Positions 27,761 through 37,565 of a stretch of 64,000 bases of DNA are shown here, piece by piece. Source of the stretch: Bradyrhizobium sp. CB1650 (lineage in GTDB: Bacteria > Pseudomonadota > Alphaproteobacteria > Rhizobiales > Xanthobacteraceae); contig NZ_CP121695.1 in the NCBI RefSeq assembly GCF_029761915.1, positions 8,399,501-8,463,500 of the forward strand, in the 5' to 3' direction. A program made the position numbers and the translations under genes. The notes beneath the pieces are model-generated. The model was not told the DNA's origin. It searched no databases and saw nothing but the letters and a program-made list of their open reading frames with translations. Each line of letters begins with the position of its first letter. Within the stretch, counting starts at the first letter, position 1.

Positions 27761-29068
27761 TAAGATCTACTACGCTTCCGAGGAGCTGGACATACTTGCA
27801 AGGAGGTTAATGCGGCCTCCAGGCGACCAGCGATCGGATCACCGCCTTTGAAATCCAATGTATTGATGTTTACATTGGAGTCTTCCGAACTATTGCTGTC
27901 CCAACTCCTCATGCCACCGGTGGTGACTAGGGCGAATTGTGACAGCAAAGCTTGGCAGCGCGCGGCGCCTCTCGCCGCCGCTAGCCGCGATGTTTTTGAG
28001 GTGTTCGCGTTCTTCAGCTACGCGCCTCGCCCGCTGGGACATCAGCAATGCTCCAAGGGGCCGGAGTATTTCCGGTTAACCCTCAGAGATCGGCATCGCT
28101 TCTATGATGGAGGCGGACGCGCCTCCGCCTGAGCCCGCCGATTTGCGAAGGTGGAGCTGGTGAGCGACCGCATGTTGCCGGATGTTCGTTGCCGCGGCCA
28201 CGGGCCTCTTGCGCAGGCATCAGGCGATCGAAGGAGCAGCACGCCCTTTGTTCGGCGAATACCAGCCCACAATTCTTCGCCGGCGACCGACGAATTGATT
28301 CCTGAAGGTGGGCCATAGCAAGAGTGACTGGAGCCACCTGAATCAACTCCTCGGTTGCCGCCACAACGTGCTGAACATTCTCGCTAGGCTAGTCCTCCGC
28401 TAGCGGCCGGTTCAGCTTCTGGAGATGGTCGCAATACGTCCACTTTTCGCTCGCGTGCCTCTGCCATGTGCTGAGGCGTTGATTATCCATCTTTGCTTTA
28501 CGCAAAGCATCAGATTGCGTGGTTTGCCGTCCGCACCCTCACCATGGTCTCAATGCTATCGTTATTTTGTTAACGGGAGTTGGACGGCTCTAGGCTGCGG
28601 CGATGTCTGCCTCGTGTCATGACCGCCGTTCGAAGGAAGGCCGGTTGCTTCCAGTCTACCCCGATAACCTGACCTAAACTTCAGCACCGCGATCGGCCGG
28701 AACGGGCCAGAAGCAGCCCCTCCCCTCTGGAGTTGAGTCTCTATCCGTCGATCGCATGAGTAATCGCCGTGCACTACCACCCCGGTGGATCAGCGGGCAA
28801 TGAAGAGGACTCGGATTGAAGATACGGCGAAGTAGCCAAGGCAACCGCAGCAGGCAACGCCGCGCGACGCAATCGCCGCTCGAATTGAGGTCCATGATAA
28901 ACGGTTATCGGATAGATAGTCATGCGGCATTTCCCTTTCTCGGGCGGCGGCGGCATCCTCCACGCAATTCGCAGTATGCAATTAAGCCGCTGTGCTGTGG
29001 CACGGGTTTGATCGCGGTGGCCCACGAGGCAAGCGCGACGATCGACAGTCAACAACAGGAGGTTAGAA
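27761..29068. other. Intergenic region between secreted protein and cupin
   Basis: These 1308 bp contain a perfect 9-bp stem-loop at 27854-27879 and, at about 28893-28940, a sequence loosely like the conserved operator (GATAAACGGTTATCGG, then CATGCGGCATTTCCC). No gene is supported; the open frames (for example minus 28083-28364 and 28774-29103) lack domains and start signals. Confidence 0.45.
27854..27879. other. Perfect inverted repeat
   Basis: TCCAATGTA (27854-27862) pairs with TACATTGGA (27871-27879) across an 8-base loop. There is no T-run, so it is more likely a protein-binding palindrome or an RNA hairpin than an intrinsic terminator. It lies 94 bp beyond the secreted protein gene. Confidence 0.5.
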
Positions 29069-29482
29069 ATGCCAGTCCAGAAGCCAGTTCTCACGGCGCA
29101 CAAGGCCGGTCAGACAGTTACCTTGAGCAAAGGCTCAACCATTGAGTTGAAAGTGGAGAGCGGCCAATCGGGAGGCGACTATGGCGCTGTCCTGTGGAAT
29201 GTGCGAGCCGGCGAGGAGCCGCCGCTGCACACTCACTCGCGCGAGGACGAACTAGTCTTCGTGGTTCAGGGGCAGCTCATCGCGCGGGTTGGCAATACCC
29301 GCGTCGAGGTCGGGCCAGGCGCCTACGCGGCTCTTCCCCGCGGTGTGCCGCATACGATCGAGGTGGTCGGCGACCAGGCGACCCTGCTCGTCAGCTTCGT
29401 GCCGGGTGGGTTGGAGCGCTTCTTGGTCCCAAAGGACGGCAAGGAGCCCAACCCCGCCGATTTCGGCATAGCGCTCGCCTAG
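29069..29482 (+). CDS. Cupin domain protein
   Basis: This 137-residue single-cupin protein has AGGAGG eight bases before the ATG. The metal-binding first cupin motif is PPLHTHSREDELVFVVQG (two His, Glu), and the second is VGPGAYAALPRGVPHTIEVV with the third His. It therefore should bind a metal, but the small-molecule substrate is unknown. It precedes RidA and a decayed isochorismatase-type gene; all run in the same direction within 2 kb, suggesting a former detoxification cassette. A decayed N-terminal copy lies at 56735-56839. Confidence 0.85.
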   Translation: MPVQKPVLTAHKAGQTVTLSKGSTIELKVESGQSGGDYGAVLWNVRAGEEPPLHTHSREDELVFVVQGQLIARVGNTRVEVGPGAYAALPRGVPHTIEVVGDQATLLVSFVPGGLERFLVPKDGKEPNPADFGIALA

Positions 29483-29518
29483 AGCATGATCCGGAAAAGC
29501 GTGCAGCGGTTTTGATGC
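29482..29518 (+). repeat. REP-like palindromic repeat fragment
   Basis: The sequence AGAGCATGATCCGGAAAAGC and the following GTGCAGCGGTTTT match the left half of the extragenic palindrome common in rhizobia, which normally continues into its inverted partner. Here only one half is preserved, directly after the cupin stop codon. Confidence 0.6.
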
Positions 29519-29560
29519 GGCTGGTGGTATTCCTCGCGACGGCATCGCGCGCCGCGGCGG

Positions 29561-29615
29561 CAATAACGATCGTCGATCGACTCTATGGCGAGAGGTGATT
29601 TCCCTCGCCGGCCGT
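29561..29615 (+). promoter_or_regulatory. LysR-type operator element, copy B
   Basis: CAATAACGATCGTCGATCGA, then CTCTATGGCGAGAGG and TGATTTCCCTCGCCGG. The core ATAACGATCGTC is at 29563-29574. It lies about 90-140 bp upstream of the RidA gene in the same direction. Confidence 0.65.
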
Positions 29616-29704
29616 TGCAAGGTCGCGCTCCAACGCATCGTCGCACTGACATTCAGTGTCGCCACCGAGACGCGATGCGAGATTGAGACGCCAGGAGGCA
29701 CGAT

Positions 29705-30184
29705 ATGCAAAGCAAGGACGTAAAGGCTGCCTTGAATGGCAAAGAAGCCACCTATTTCGGTGTTCCATGGGAAGATGCCTACGGATACGCGCAGGCGATT
29801 AAGGTTGGCGACACGATCCATGTCTCCGGCCAGCTCAGCCACGACGAAAAGGGGAACCTGATCGCGCCTGCTTCTCTCGATGAATCCGGCAAGCCGGTGG
29901 AGTTCTCGATGATGGAACAGCAGATGCGGGTGACCTACGCCAATGCGGTGAAGCTCTTGGCGCGCTTCGGAGCAACGTTGGTCAACGTCGTCGAGGAGAC
30001 GCTCTATGTTCTCGATGTCGACGCCGCATTCACCGTCGCGGGCAAGGTGCGCAAGGAGGTCTACGGCACAGCACGACCTCAGTGCGCCAGCAACCTGATC
30101 GGTGTGGCGAGACTAGCCTTTCCTCAACAGCTCATCGAAATCACCTTCAAGGCTATACTGCCGGTAGATGCGAAGCCGCGGTGA
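29705..30184 (+). CDS. RidA family (YjgF/YER057c) protein
   Basis: It has 159 residues with AGGAGG before the ATG. RidA proteins hydrolyse reactive enamine/imine intermediates from amino acid metabolism. Features seen: YAQAIKVGDTIHVSGQLSHD, the middle NAVKLLARFGATLVNVVEETLYVLD, and the conserved arginine in YGTARPQCASNLIGVARLA. It has about 30 residues more than the shortest RidA forms, including an insert around 55-72, as in the Rid subfamilies of soil bacteria. A conserved operator precedes it, and a frameshifted isochorismatase-family gene follows 31 bp downstream, presumably once co-transcribed. Confidence 0.9.
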   Translation: MQSKDVKAALNGKEATYFGVPWEDAYGYAQAIKVGDTIHVSGQLSHDEKGNLIAPASLDESGKPVEFSMMEQQMRVTYANAVKLLARFGATLVNVVEETLYVLDVDAAFTVAGKVRKEVYGTARPQCASNLIGVARLAFPQQLIEITFKAILPVDAKPR

Positions 30185-30215
30185 TGAATCCCCGATTTGG
30201 AGAATGAAAAAATCG

Positions 30216-30837
30216 TGACCCAAGGCCTAAAACGCGAAAGAGCAGTGTCCGCGAAGAATTGCGCCTTGGTGCTGGCCGATCAGCAAGCCGGACTTGCTTT
30301 GGGCGTGGGATCGATCGCCAAATGCTTCTGAACAACGTGATCGCTCTAGCACGCACTGCCACTATTTCGGCATACCGATCGTGGTGTTCACGTCCGCCGC
30401 CAAGGTCTACAGCGCCGCCCTTATGTCCGCAATTCGGGCCGCGATTCCCAAAGTAGTCGCGATCGATCGCCGCAACATGAACATGTGGGAGGACGATGCT
30501 GCGCGCGGCGCGATCGTGTCGACTGGACGATGGAAGCTGATCTTCTCGGAACTGTTGACGAGGCGTGCGTGACCTTTCCTGTGTTCTCCGCTCTCGCTGC
30601 TGGTATGAGGTACACGTCGTCGGCGACGCTTGCGGCGGGCTCACTCCATTCAGTCACGACCTGGGGCTGCGACGCATGGAAGTTGCGGGAGCGAAGCCCA
30701 CGTTGTGGATCCAGGTGCTTCTCGAGCTTCAAGGCGACTGGAACCGGCATGCGACCTACGATGGAGCGCGAGCGATCGTCGACGCTCATGGCGACGGCTA
30801 AGGTATCGGCCTGGCTTATGCGCGATATGGATCGAGC
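30216..30837 (+). pseudogene. Decayed isochorismatase-family hydrolase
   Basis: Pieces in three frames join to one isochorismatase/cysteine hydrolase. The N-terminal NCALVLADQQAGLALGVGSI is followed by a frameshift near 30313. DRQMLLNNVIALARTA then leads to PIVVFTSAAKVYS and RRNMNMWEDDAARGAI. The catalytic-cysteine region EACVTFPV and VVGDACGGLTPFSHDLGLRR come in another frame, and a last shift follows near 30801 (GIGLAYAR). At least three frameshifts make it non-functional. Sequence similarity to the family remains high, so the damage looks recent. It followed RidA, probably in one operon. Confidence 0.85.
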
Positions 30838-31006
30838 CCGCGTAAGAAGCGCGCCGATCATCCATCGGAGATTCCCGCGCCACGTGCCCGGGCGCAGGTC
30901 GAACTGGACGTCGTAAAGTCTGCGCCGCAAGAGCGCCAACAATTCGTCGCCATCCAGAAATCGTCACATCTCCAGTTCGTCGGACAATCTCATAACTTAC
31001 TTGCCT

Positions 31007-31031
31007 AGGCTCGCACGCTTACGAGCCTTTT
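31007..31031 (+). terminator. Intrinsic terminator
   Basis: AGGCTCG (31007-31013) pairs with CGAGCCT (31022-31028) around an 8-base loop and is followed by TTTT. It would end transcription from the RidA and isochorismatase-relic unit. Confidence 0.6.
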
Positions 31032-32505
31032 CATCTGTGACGGCAACAACCAGCTGCTCGGTCCAAGTCTTCGCGCAGTATTTCGCGAGCGCGCACGTGC
31101 CGCTACCCAATGCGGCATTTTGAATCGCGGACATTATCCATCTTGTCGGGAGCCTGGCAGCGCCACTCGGTTTTCAAGGCTCGGTAGGCAGCTGCTCTAC
31201 TCGCCCTGTTAGGGGTTGCCGCCTCTGCCGTGCATCTGCCGATCTGAGACCAAGAAAACACAATCAATTTCTACAAGAATATGGTGATGACGCATGGGTT
31301 CCTCTACGTGATAGCCTTCGGCGCTGGTGCGTCAGCATCGGCGGCAAGTCCGGTTAGAGTATTCACGCTCTTTGGCCGTCATGTCGGAGATGGGTCAAGA
31401 TGCGGCGTGGTTGCTCACGGATTGGCGCGGCGGCTCTGCCCCGAGAAGTCGACCTGACGCTGAGGACCATCGGCGGAATGGCCAATACGCGACATCAGTT
31501 GCAAGAACTCACGCAAGGACGGGGCGCTGCAACGCTATGCATTCCATATGCCGCGGTTTATCGGTTGACAATAACACGGGTCAAGACGTGAAGGCGCTCT
31601 GTGCGATTGCGCCAGCAGCTATAGGTCCGCAATATTTCCGCGAACGTGCCGAGGTGATCGACAAGGCGGCCGGTGGTGGGCCAGACAGCGGAGATCATGC
31701 GCCGCGATGGTCTCACGCCGGCTCCTCCGCGGTCGTAACGGCGCCTACGGAGCCGCATTGGGACCGCTAACGAGGTGTCCGGCTGGCGTCCGCAGCCAGT
31801 GCATCGAATACATCGATCATTAGTCGATCAAATCGTCGAGTCGCCAAGCATCTTTAGCGTCGCGGACTCATCCATGAGCGTCCAACATCGATCAGGATTG
31901 CGATCAGACGGTGCGACCGGGAGATGCGACACGGAACCCGCGTGTTTCAGGCAAGGGTTGCGTGCCATCGATCGCGTTGAGCGACCGTTCGTCAGTGTAG
32001 TGGGGCAAGTTTTTTGTGCAGCTCGTTGGCATCTTCCTCTCGACGAAAATCTAGATCGAGAGCACGCCTCGAAGTGATTGGCCACGACGAGAAAGATAGC
32101 GCATTCACTCTACTTTGGCGCGCTGTGAAATGCGAGATAAGAACAAGATTTGCTCAGACCCGATCGGGTGGAAGACTCGCTGCCGCCCGTGCGCGGCTGG
32201 CACCGATCCTGAGGTACAAATCGGGAGCATTCAAATGGAAGAGATTTCTGCGCAAACCAATTTTCTAAACCCTCGTACCCGCCCGCTTGAATTAAGCGCG
32301 CCTTAGACGCGGCCGCTCCAGAGAATGAAAACGATAACGATCCTGCATTTCTAACGGCGCACAGACAAGAATACTTTCCCCGTACACCTCATCGATACTC
32401 GGTGGCAAACCGCGTCGCCCATCAACGCGGTTGATCTCGTTCGCCGCTCCTACTCTCGATGTCACAAGAACTCAAATGAGCAGCCCAGCATGCAGGAGTT
32501 GCGCT
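31032..32505. other. Intergenic region
   Basis: About 1.5 kb without a supported gene. The longest open frame (31327-31770, 147 codons) has no recognisable domain or start signal. An element shared with the paralogous membrane protein gene lies at 32323-32357. Confidence 0.45.
32323..32357 (+). promoter_or_regulatory. Element shared by two membrane-protein paralogues, copy 1
   Basis: GAATGAAAACGATAACGATC followed by CTGCATTTCTAACGG. The same 35-bp block with few changes is at 43459-43493. Both lie 150-180 bp upstream of homologous genes and share ATAACGATC with the operator family seen elsewhere in the window. Confidence 0.55.
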
Positions 32506-32970
32506 ATGTCCTTTCGCCGCATCACAAAGTCTATCCACACCTACCTCATCGACTATCCTGCAGCCAGCGTCTTGATGATCGCACCTTTCCGGTTGAACTT
32601 TAGCAAGAACAGTCCTGTCGCACTCTGGCTTTGGGCGGTGACCCGCATTACAGCGCTTCTGCCGCCCACTTTCGCGGACCACGCGACGGGGCTCGTCCGG
32701 GTCATCCATTACTGGCTGCATCCGTGGATGGACGGCGCATTTGGCGCGATTTCCATTACTCCCCCGTCTGCCCTCCATTTTGGTGGGATCGACATCTGTT
32801 GCTACCCCGTTCTCGCCGCTGCGGTCTTGCTGACGGCCCCAGCCCTGAGTGCGATCGAAACGAGCACTGCCGTAGCCCATCTCGGCACTCGGACGATCAT
32901 CGGGCGACCGCTTCAATTTTGGCGCAGCATTCCGTCGCAGAAAACGATATGTCGCGCCGCCCCAGAATGA
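32506..32970 (+). CDS. Small integral membrane protein, diverged paralogue
   Basis: It has 154 residues from the ATG at 32506 with AGGAG upstream. Four hydrophobic segments are visible. It is homologous to the protein at 43648: both begin MSF RxITKSxHxYLxDYP and share DHATGLVR / DHPTGLVR and the YWLHxWxD segment. This copy has less hydrophobic second and third helices and a C-terminal extension (RPLQFWRSIP...) unlike its partner, so it may be decaying or read past a lost stop. The short four-helix plan recalls SPW-repeat type proteins. Function unknown. Confidence 0.55.
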   Translation: MSFRRITKSIHTYLIDYPAASVLMIAPFRLNFSKNSPVALWLWAVTRITALLPPTFADHATGLVRVIHYWLHPWMDGAFGAISITPPSALHFGGIDICCYPVLAAAVLLTAPALSAIETSTAVAHLGTRTIIGRPLQFWRSIPSQKTICRAAPE

Positions 32971-33585
32971 ATCGAGCGCATCCGGAGAGAATGCGATTGA
33001 GAAGATTTACATAGCCACTTACCTTTTCAATCAACAAGACAAGCGCATGGTGGGCGGAGATGGCCAGCGCCTCCGTTCTGTGCGGCGGCCTTGCCCAGCG
33101 CGGAGCTCTTCCCTTGATTGACATGCTACTTGCGACGCTCAGACGGCTACGAGCCGTCAACCAGGTACGCGCGGTTGATAGCGAACCGCTAAACGACCGG
33201 ACTAAGCAAGCCCCATGGACGTCCGGACCAGCGGGCATGACCGCCATTCGATTAGCCGGCATTCCGTCGAGATCCTGTCGCGGCTGACAGGGTGAGGACC
33301 GGGTATAACCCGTTAGGTTACGATAAATCCTTTCCGGACGCGATGTAGTCCTCAAGGGTCGCGTAGTACGCGCAGTATCGTCGCTAGGTTCACTATCGAC
33401 AATGAGCTACGAGTAATTCGCGGGACCCTCCGAGAGCTCGAGCCAATGAACTCCGCGCTAGATCCGTTCGGCCGAGCCGAGAAAGCTAATCCGATAAAGC
33501 GCGGTGAAATGGCTTCCGTGCTTGCGTGAAGGGGACGGATCGATCTACGCAAGGGACGCCGCATGCATCGGCGCGCGCGTGTGGC
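32971..33585. other. Intergenic region
   Basis: No supported gene in 615 bp. Minus-strand frames here (32897-33355, 33486-33752) are shadows or noise. Confidence 0.4.
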
Positions 33586-34503
33586 TCACGGACAAACGCG
33601 GATGACCTTCTTCCCGTTGACCCGTCTAGCCTGGTTGAAGACGGCAACAGCGTCATGGAGCGGCGAGACGATTCCGATATTCGGACGCAGTCGCCCGTCT
33701 CGCACCCGCTGGACGATCTCACCCAGTTGGGCGCGATCGGGCTCGACGACAAAGTCGATCGCTAAGAAGTTGGCGGGCTGTATCTCGACGGGCCCGACGA
33801 TCGACACCAGCGTTCCTCCGGCTCTCACAAGGCGCGCAGACTGTTTCCCAATATCTCCACCAATGAGATCGAACACCAAATCGACGTCGCCGACGTCTTC
33901 CAAGGCGTCGTTCTCGAGGTCGACGAACTCTTGCGCGCCGAAGTCGAGCGCCTTCTGACGGTCTGCGGCCCGTCCGGTGCCGATGACGTAGGCGCCGGCC
34001 TCACGTGCGAGCTGGGTCACCATCGATCCGACTGCGCCGGCAGCCCCATGCGCGAGGACGCTCTGGCCGGCCCGTAAGCGGCCGTGGTCGAACAATCCCT
34101 GCCATGCGGTTAGGCCCGAGATGGGTAAGCTCGCACCCACTGTAAAGTCGACGTCTCCCGGCAGCGGCGAGAGATTGCGTGCCTCCACCGCCACGTACTC
34201 CGCCAGGGTGCCGTCGCGATACCAATCCGCGAGGCCGAACACTCGCTGTCCGACCGACAGCCCTGTCGTACCATAGCCGAGGGCGATGACCACTCCGGCC
34301 AATTCGTGCCCAGGAACCGACGGTGTCCGCTCACGGTTGAGGCGATCGGTCCAGGTCGACGGCCACGCCAGCTCGGTCCCGACGAATCCCGACGCATGAA
34401 CCCGAACGACGACATCGTTTATCGCTGCCTGCGGCTCCGGCCGCTCCACCAGCTTCATTCCGACTGTTCCCGCAGCCTGGCTGGTCACCACAATAGCTTT
34501 CAT
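33586..34503 (-). CDS. Zinc-free NAD(P)H quinone oxidoreductase (MDR family)
   Basis: This 305-residue medium-chain dehydrogenase/reductase of the zeta-crystallin type uses NADPH to reduce quinones or enones in the cytoplasm. GroES-like part: VPGHELAGVVIALG, then GLSVGQRVFGLADWYRDGTLAEYV. Rossmann part: VLAHGAAGAVGSMVTQLAREAG. The catalytic-zinc cysteine and the structural-zinc cysteines are absent, as expected for quinone reductases. A copy of the repeated operator lies about 80-115 bp upstream (34584-34618), in the same orientation to the gene as elsewhere. Confidence 0.92.
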   Translation of the reverse strand: MKAIVVTSQAAGTVGMKLVERPEPQAAINDVVVRVHASGFVGTELAWPSTWTDRLNRERTPSVPGHELAGVVIALGYGTTGLSVGQRVFGLADWYRDGTLAEYVAVEARNLSPLPGDVDFTVGASLPISGLTAWQGLFDHGRLRAGQSVLAHGAAGAVGSMVTQLAREAGAYVIGTGRAADRQKALDFGAQEFVDLENDALEDVGDVDLVFDLIGGDIGKQSARLVRAGGTLVSIVGPVEIQPANFLAIDFVVEPDRAQLGEIVQRVRDGRLRPNIGIVSPLHDAVAVFNQARRVNGKKVIRVCP

Positions 34504-35112
34504 CGAAACCTCATGAGCGTGGTCTGTCGTGATGTTCGTATTCTTCGCGGGCCACCAAAATACGATTCAAGATTCGTTCGTCTAATGACCTATAGCTATA
34601 GAATCGATGCCATCGACGCGGCGTCAAAAGATGCAAAAGTGTGGTACAGATACAGATATCTGCTTCTTACGACGAAACCGCATTCGTGAGTGGGTGGAAG
34701 ATGATTATTTCTATGCAGCATTGGGGTCGCTCAGCCGCGCGCCTCATCGCTGCGGAAACTGGCGGGGGGTCGTTGAAGTCTGCCATAGATCGGCTGGCAG
34801 GCGTGCGGCTTCGATTGTTTCGAACGCCATGCCGAAGCCGCTCCTCTTGCTCAAGAAGTCGCCCGCGCGGAACTCTCGGTAACTGGGATGAGATGTTCAC
34901 GGGCCTATTCTCCACGCGGGCCTGTAACCCGTGCCATCATCGAAGTCATGGCTTTACGGGTCGGCTCTTCGGCGACAGGGCGACCAAATAGGCGCAGTCA
35001 TAAGGCTGTGGTCGAGGGCGTACAGTTTGCGGCAGCTAAAATTGCAGACACACTCGCCGCGGGGGGCATATCGAAACCGACTAAGTCGCGGCACTCAAGA
35101 ACGAGATACTAC
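34504..35112. other. Divergent intergenic region with operator
   Basis: Contains the operator copy at 34584-34618. The flanking ~110 bp (to about 34700) are similar to the region upstream of the nitroreductase gene (37531-37640), including CTTCTTACGACGAAA versus CTTCTTGCGACGACA. No gene is supported; the frame of the next gene is open from 34888 but its likely start is 35113. Confidence 0.5.
34584..34618 (-). promoter_or_regulatory. LysR-type operator element, copy F2 (quinone oxidoreductase)
   Basis: On the minus strand it reads CGTCGATGGCATCGATTCTA followed by TAGCTATAGGTCATT. CTATAGCTATAG is a perfect palindrome. It matches the copy before the nitroreductase gene in 29 of 35 positions, and shares ATCGATTCTAT and AGGTnATT with copies A-E. 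Confidence 0.65.
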
Positions 35113-35799
35113 ATGTTTTCAGTGATCTTTGAGACGCTCCCAAATCGAGAGAAGTGGGATGATTACCTCGACAAGGTCCGGGTACTTCGCCCCGAGCTGG
35201 AGCGGGTCGATGGCTTCGTTGATAACGCGCGCTACAAAAGCCTGACCCGAGAGGGCTGGATCCTTTCGCTTTCAACCTGGCGGGACGAGAAGTCACTCGT
35301 ACGCTGGCGTATCCGCTTGCCTCATCATGAGGTCCAGCAGAAGGGCCGCGACGAAATCCTCGCTGACTACCACCTCCGCGTCGGCCAGATCACCGCTGAT
35401 AATCGAGTGCCGCCGGGGTGCGCCCTCACGGACCAGAGGCTCGAGGAGACCGAATTCGGCGAGGGGACGACGGTCACGCTGATTAGTGCGACTCGCCCGA
35501 CAGAGTGGAAGCAGACGAACAACCCGTTCGAATGTGCCGAGTGGCTCGGCTTAAATCCGTGGGCCGCCGACTGTACGTCCTGGGACATCTTCGAGGCCTT
35601 GCTCACGCCTGGCGACCTGCTTTTGCTCATATCTTGGAAGGACGCGGCTGCAGCGCTGGCTTACGAGGACACTTCCGTGCTGGATGACAAGACTAGGGTC
35701 CGGAGAGCCCGGATTGTGCGTGACTACGGGAAGTACGACCGGCGTGAGGCGCCTCAGTATTTCGTAGATGCCAAAGGCGGCGAAACCATCCACGCCTGA
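35113..35799 (+). CDS. Antibiotic biosynthesis monooxygenase-like (ABM fold) protein
   Basis: It has 228 residues from the ATG at 35113. The first ~105 residues are an ABM-type ferredoxin-like domain: MFSVIFETLPNREKWDDYL, VRVLRPELERVDGFVDNAR, ILSLSTWRDEKSLVRWR and HHEVQQKGR. The second half (VTLISATRPTEW ... LLISWKDAAAALAYED) resembles a second, degenerate ABM module, as in the two-module homologues of soil bacteria. Family members oxidise phenolic compounds or degrade heme; which applies here is not evident. The frame is open to 34888, but upstream residues look non-coding. Confidence 0.78.
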   Translation: MFSVIFETLPNREKWDDYLDKVRVLRPELERVDGFVDNARYKSLTREGWILSLSTWRDEKSLVRWRIRLPHHEVQQKGRDEILADYHLRVGQITADNRVPPGCALTDQRLEETEFGEGTTVTLISATRPTEWKQTNNPFECAEWLGLNPWAADCTSWDIFEALLTPGDLLLLISWKDAAAALAYEDTSVLDDKTRVRRARIVRDYGKYDRREAPQYFVDAKGGETIHA

Positions 35800-36055
35800 C
35801 AACTGCGAGCCCGAGCGGGCTGAACCGCGACGAACGATCTCGCTCGGTTAAATATTCGCGTGGCAAAGTGAACATTTGACGTCGTGGCGACTCACAATCA
35901 CCTCTGTAAAGGAGATTTGTCTCAAACCACAGTTCAGCTTCGGGCGTCGCAATTGCACCCCCGTTGTAAGTTCTCTTGCTTTTTGCAAGATCCCCTTGGG
36001 CCGCGCCCACGCCACCCACAGCCTCTCGAAATACGCCAATGCGACCCGATAGAGT

Positions 36056-36601
36056 TCAGAGGGAGCCGGCCGGCGGAACAACGGGAAAGTCCTTCTCGGG
36101 ATCAAACACGTTATTGAAAAAGTTCGTCAGAGAGTACATGGCCACCAGGGCGATGATCTCCATGACGTTCGCGTCCGTATAGCCGGCATCGCGGACGGCG
36201 TGCAAATCGGCTTCACTGACTTTGCCCCGGCTCTCGATGACTTTGCGCGCAAACTGGACGGCGGCGTCCCGCTTCGGCTCGATGGCATGCCCCTTCCGAG
36301 CGAGAATAATTTCATCCGCCGGCAGCTTGGCCATATGCTCGGCGGTAAAACTATGAACGTTCAGACAATAGTTGCAGCCATTCACTTCGGACACGGCGAG
36401 GCCGATGCTGTCACGGGTCTTCACGTCGAGCGTCTTGCTCAACGACGCGAGCAGAGCGGCCCAGGCGTTGAACGCAATCGGGCTCTGCGCGAAGGTTGCC
36501 ATCATATTTGGCGTGAAGCCGATCGCCCTAGTGAACGCATCGACGGTCAGTTTGCAATCCGCAGGCACGTCTTCCGGCTTTAAGGCTGCAGTTCTTGGCA
36601 T
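36056..36601 (-). CDS. Carboxymuconolactone decarboxylase / AhpD-like peroxidase
   Basis: It has 181 residues. The AhpD-type redox motif is in SEVNGCNYCLNVHS (CxxC with following His), and the alpha-helical core LLASLSKTLDVKTRDSIGLAV precedes it. The family includes alkylhydroperoxidases and gamma-carboxymuconolactone decarboxylases; presence of the CxxC and histidine favours a peroxidase. The gene begins 21 bp after the nitroreductase stop codon on the same strand, so the two form an operon controlled from the operator near 37565. Confidence 0.9.
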   Translation of the reverse strand: MPRTAALKPEDVPADCKLTVDAFTRAIGFTPNMMATFAQSPIAFNAWAALLASLSKTLDVKTRDSIGLAVSEVNGCNYCLNVHSFTAEHMAKLPADEIILARKGHAIEPKRDAAVQFARKVIESRGKVSEADLHAVRDAGYTDANVMEIIALVAMYSLTNFFNNVFDPEKDFPVVPPAGSL

Positions 36602-36622
36602 CGCACTTCCTGTAATTGACTT

Positions 36623-37273
36623 CTAAATGAGCTCCAGCACATCGTCCACCGGACGACGCGGCTTCTGCGGCCAATTTCCCGGGCGCTCGGCCCCTACAGA
36701 CAAGAGCATGACGGGTACTTCCTCCTTGCTCAGCCCGAACTCGCGGTGCGCCGCCTCAGCATCAAAACCGATCATCGGCGTCGAGCCCAGACCCAGCGAA
36801 CGGGCCGCATAGATCATCGCAGCCGCGCCGAAGGTGCCGGTGCGTATTGCCTCGTCGCGTTGGCGCTGCGGGTACTCCATGTACAGATCGCGCGCAGGTA
36901 TCTCCCATTCCGGCACCATCGCTTCAGGCATAATGCCTGCTTTCACCAGAGGCGCCAGACGCTCTGGTATTACGCTCGAATCGGCCAGCTGGCCGCAGAC
37001 GATAAAGGTAACGGCCGCTTCGGTGATTGCAGGCTGACTCCAAGCGATGGGACTCAGTCGCGCCTTGGCTTCCGTCGTGCGCACGGCGATGAATCGCCAG
37101 TTCTGCAAGTGAAACGATGTCGGCGCGGTGGTGCCGATCCGCACTAGTTCGCGGATTTGGTCGTCGTTTAACGTGGCCGCGGGGTCATAGTACTTGGCCG
37201 CGCTTCGGCTCAGGATACATTCGATCACGGCGTTGCTCATGGCGATTCCATTAGTCATGTTGCTTCCGGTCAT
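36623..37273 (-). CDS. Nitroreductase family protein
   Basis: This FMN-dependent oxidoreductase has up to 216 residues. Met1, Met6 and Met12 are all possible starts. FMN-binding residues are in ILSRSAAKYYDP (the usual RRSxRxY site, here diverged), APTSFHLQNWRFIAV, and SLGLGSTPMIGFD. The C-terminus has MLLSVGAERPGNWPQKPRRP. Such enzymes reduce nitro compounds, quinones or other electrophiles with NAD(P)H. It is the first gene of a two-gene operon with the AhpD-like protein; the repeated operator lies about 260-290 bp upstream. Confidence 0.9.
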   Translation of the reverse strand: MTGSNMTNGIAMSNAVIECILSRSAAKYYDPAATLNDDQIRELVRIGTTAPTSFHLQNWRFIAVRTTEAKARLSPIAWSQPAITEAAVTFIVCGQLADSSVIPERLAPLVKAGIMPEAMVPEWEIPARDLYMEYPQRQRDEAIRTGTFGAAAMIYAARSLGLGSTPMIGFDAEAAHREFGLSKEEVPVMLLSVGAERPGNWPQKPRRPVDDVLELI

Positions 37274-37530
37274 GGTGGTTGCTATACGTGGGCATCATTG
37301 CGGTGACGAGCAGGTTCGAACTCATACCGGAGGCGATGGGAAGCCCCAGGTCCTCCCGGCGGGTCCGATAAGACCCGGTAGGTTTATGTGGTCGGCGCCA
37401 GCCACCGGCCCCCTCGCCTGGTCCGTCCCAACTACTGTCTCCATCGTCCCCACGCTGGCGCGCGGTTGGCCAGCATCTTCCGCATTCATTTGCATACGAA
37501 GGAACCTATTCTGGCAGCCCTAGCTCGGCC

Positions 37531-37565
37531 AATGACCTTTGGTTATGAAATCGATGTCATCGACG
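37531..37565 (-). promoter_or_regulatory. LysR-type operator element, copy F1 (nitroreductase operon)
   Basis: On the minus strand it reads CGTCGATGACATCGATTTCA then TAACCAAAGGTCATT. It matches the element before the quinone oxidoreductase in 29 of 35 positions, and homology extends into the flanking ~100 bp. Confidence 0.6.

Noticed and set aside
28893..28940. Operator-like sequence before the cupin gene
   Set aside because: Only partial agreement with the consensus (ATAAACGGTTAT, CATTTCCC); kept out of the operator list although its position would fit.
31327..31770. 147-codon plus-strand frame
   Set aside because: No domain, poor start and Arg/Ser-rich noise composition.
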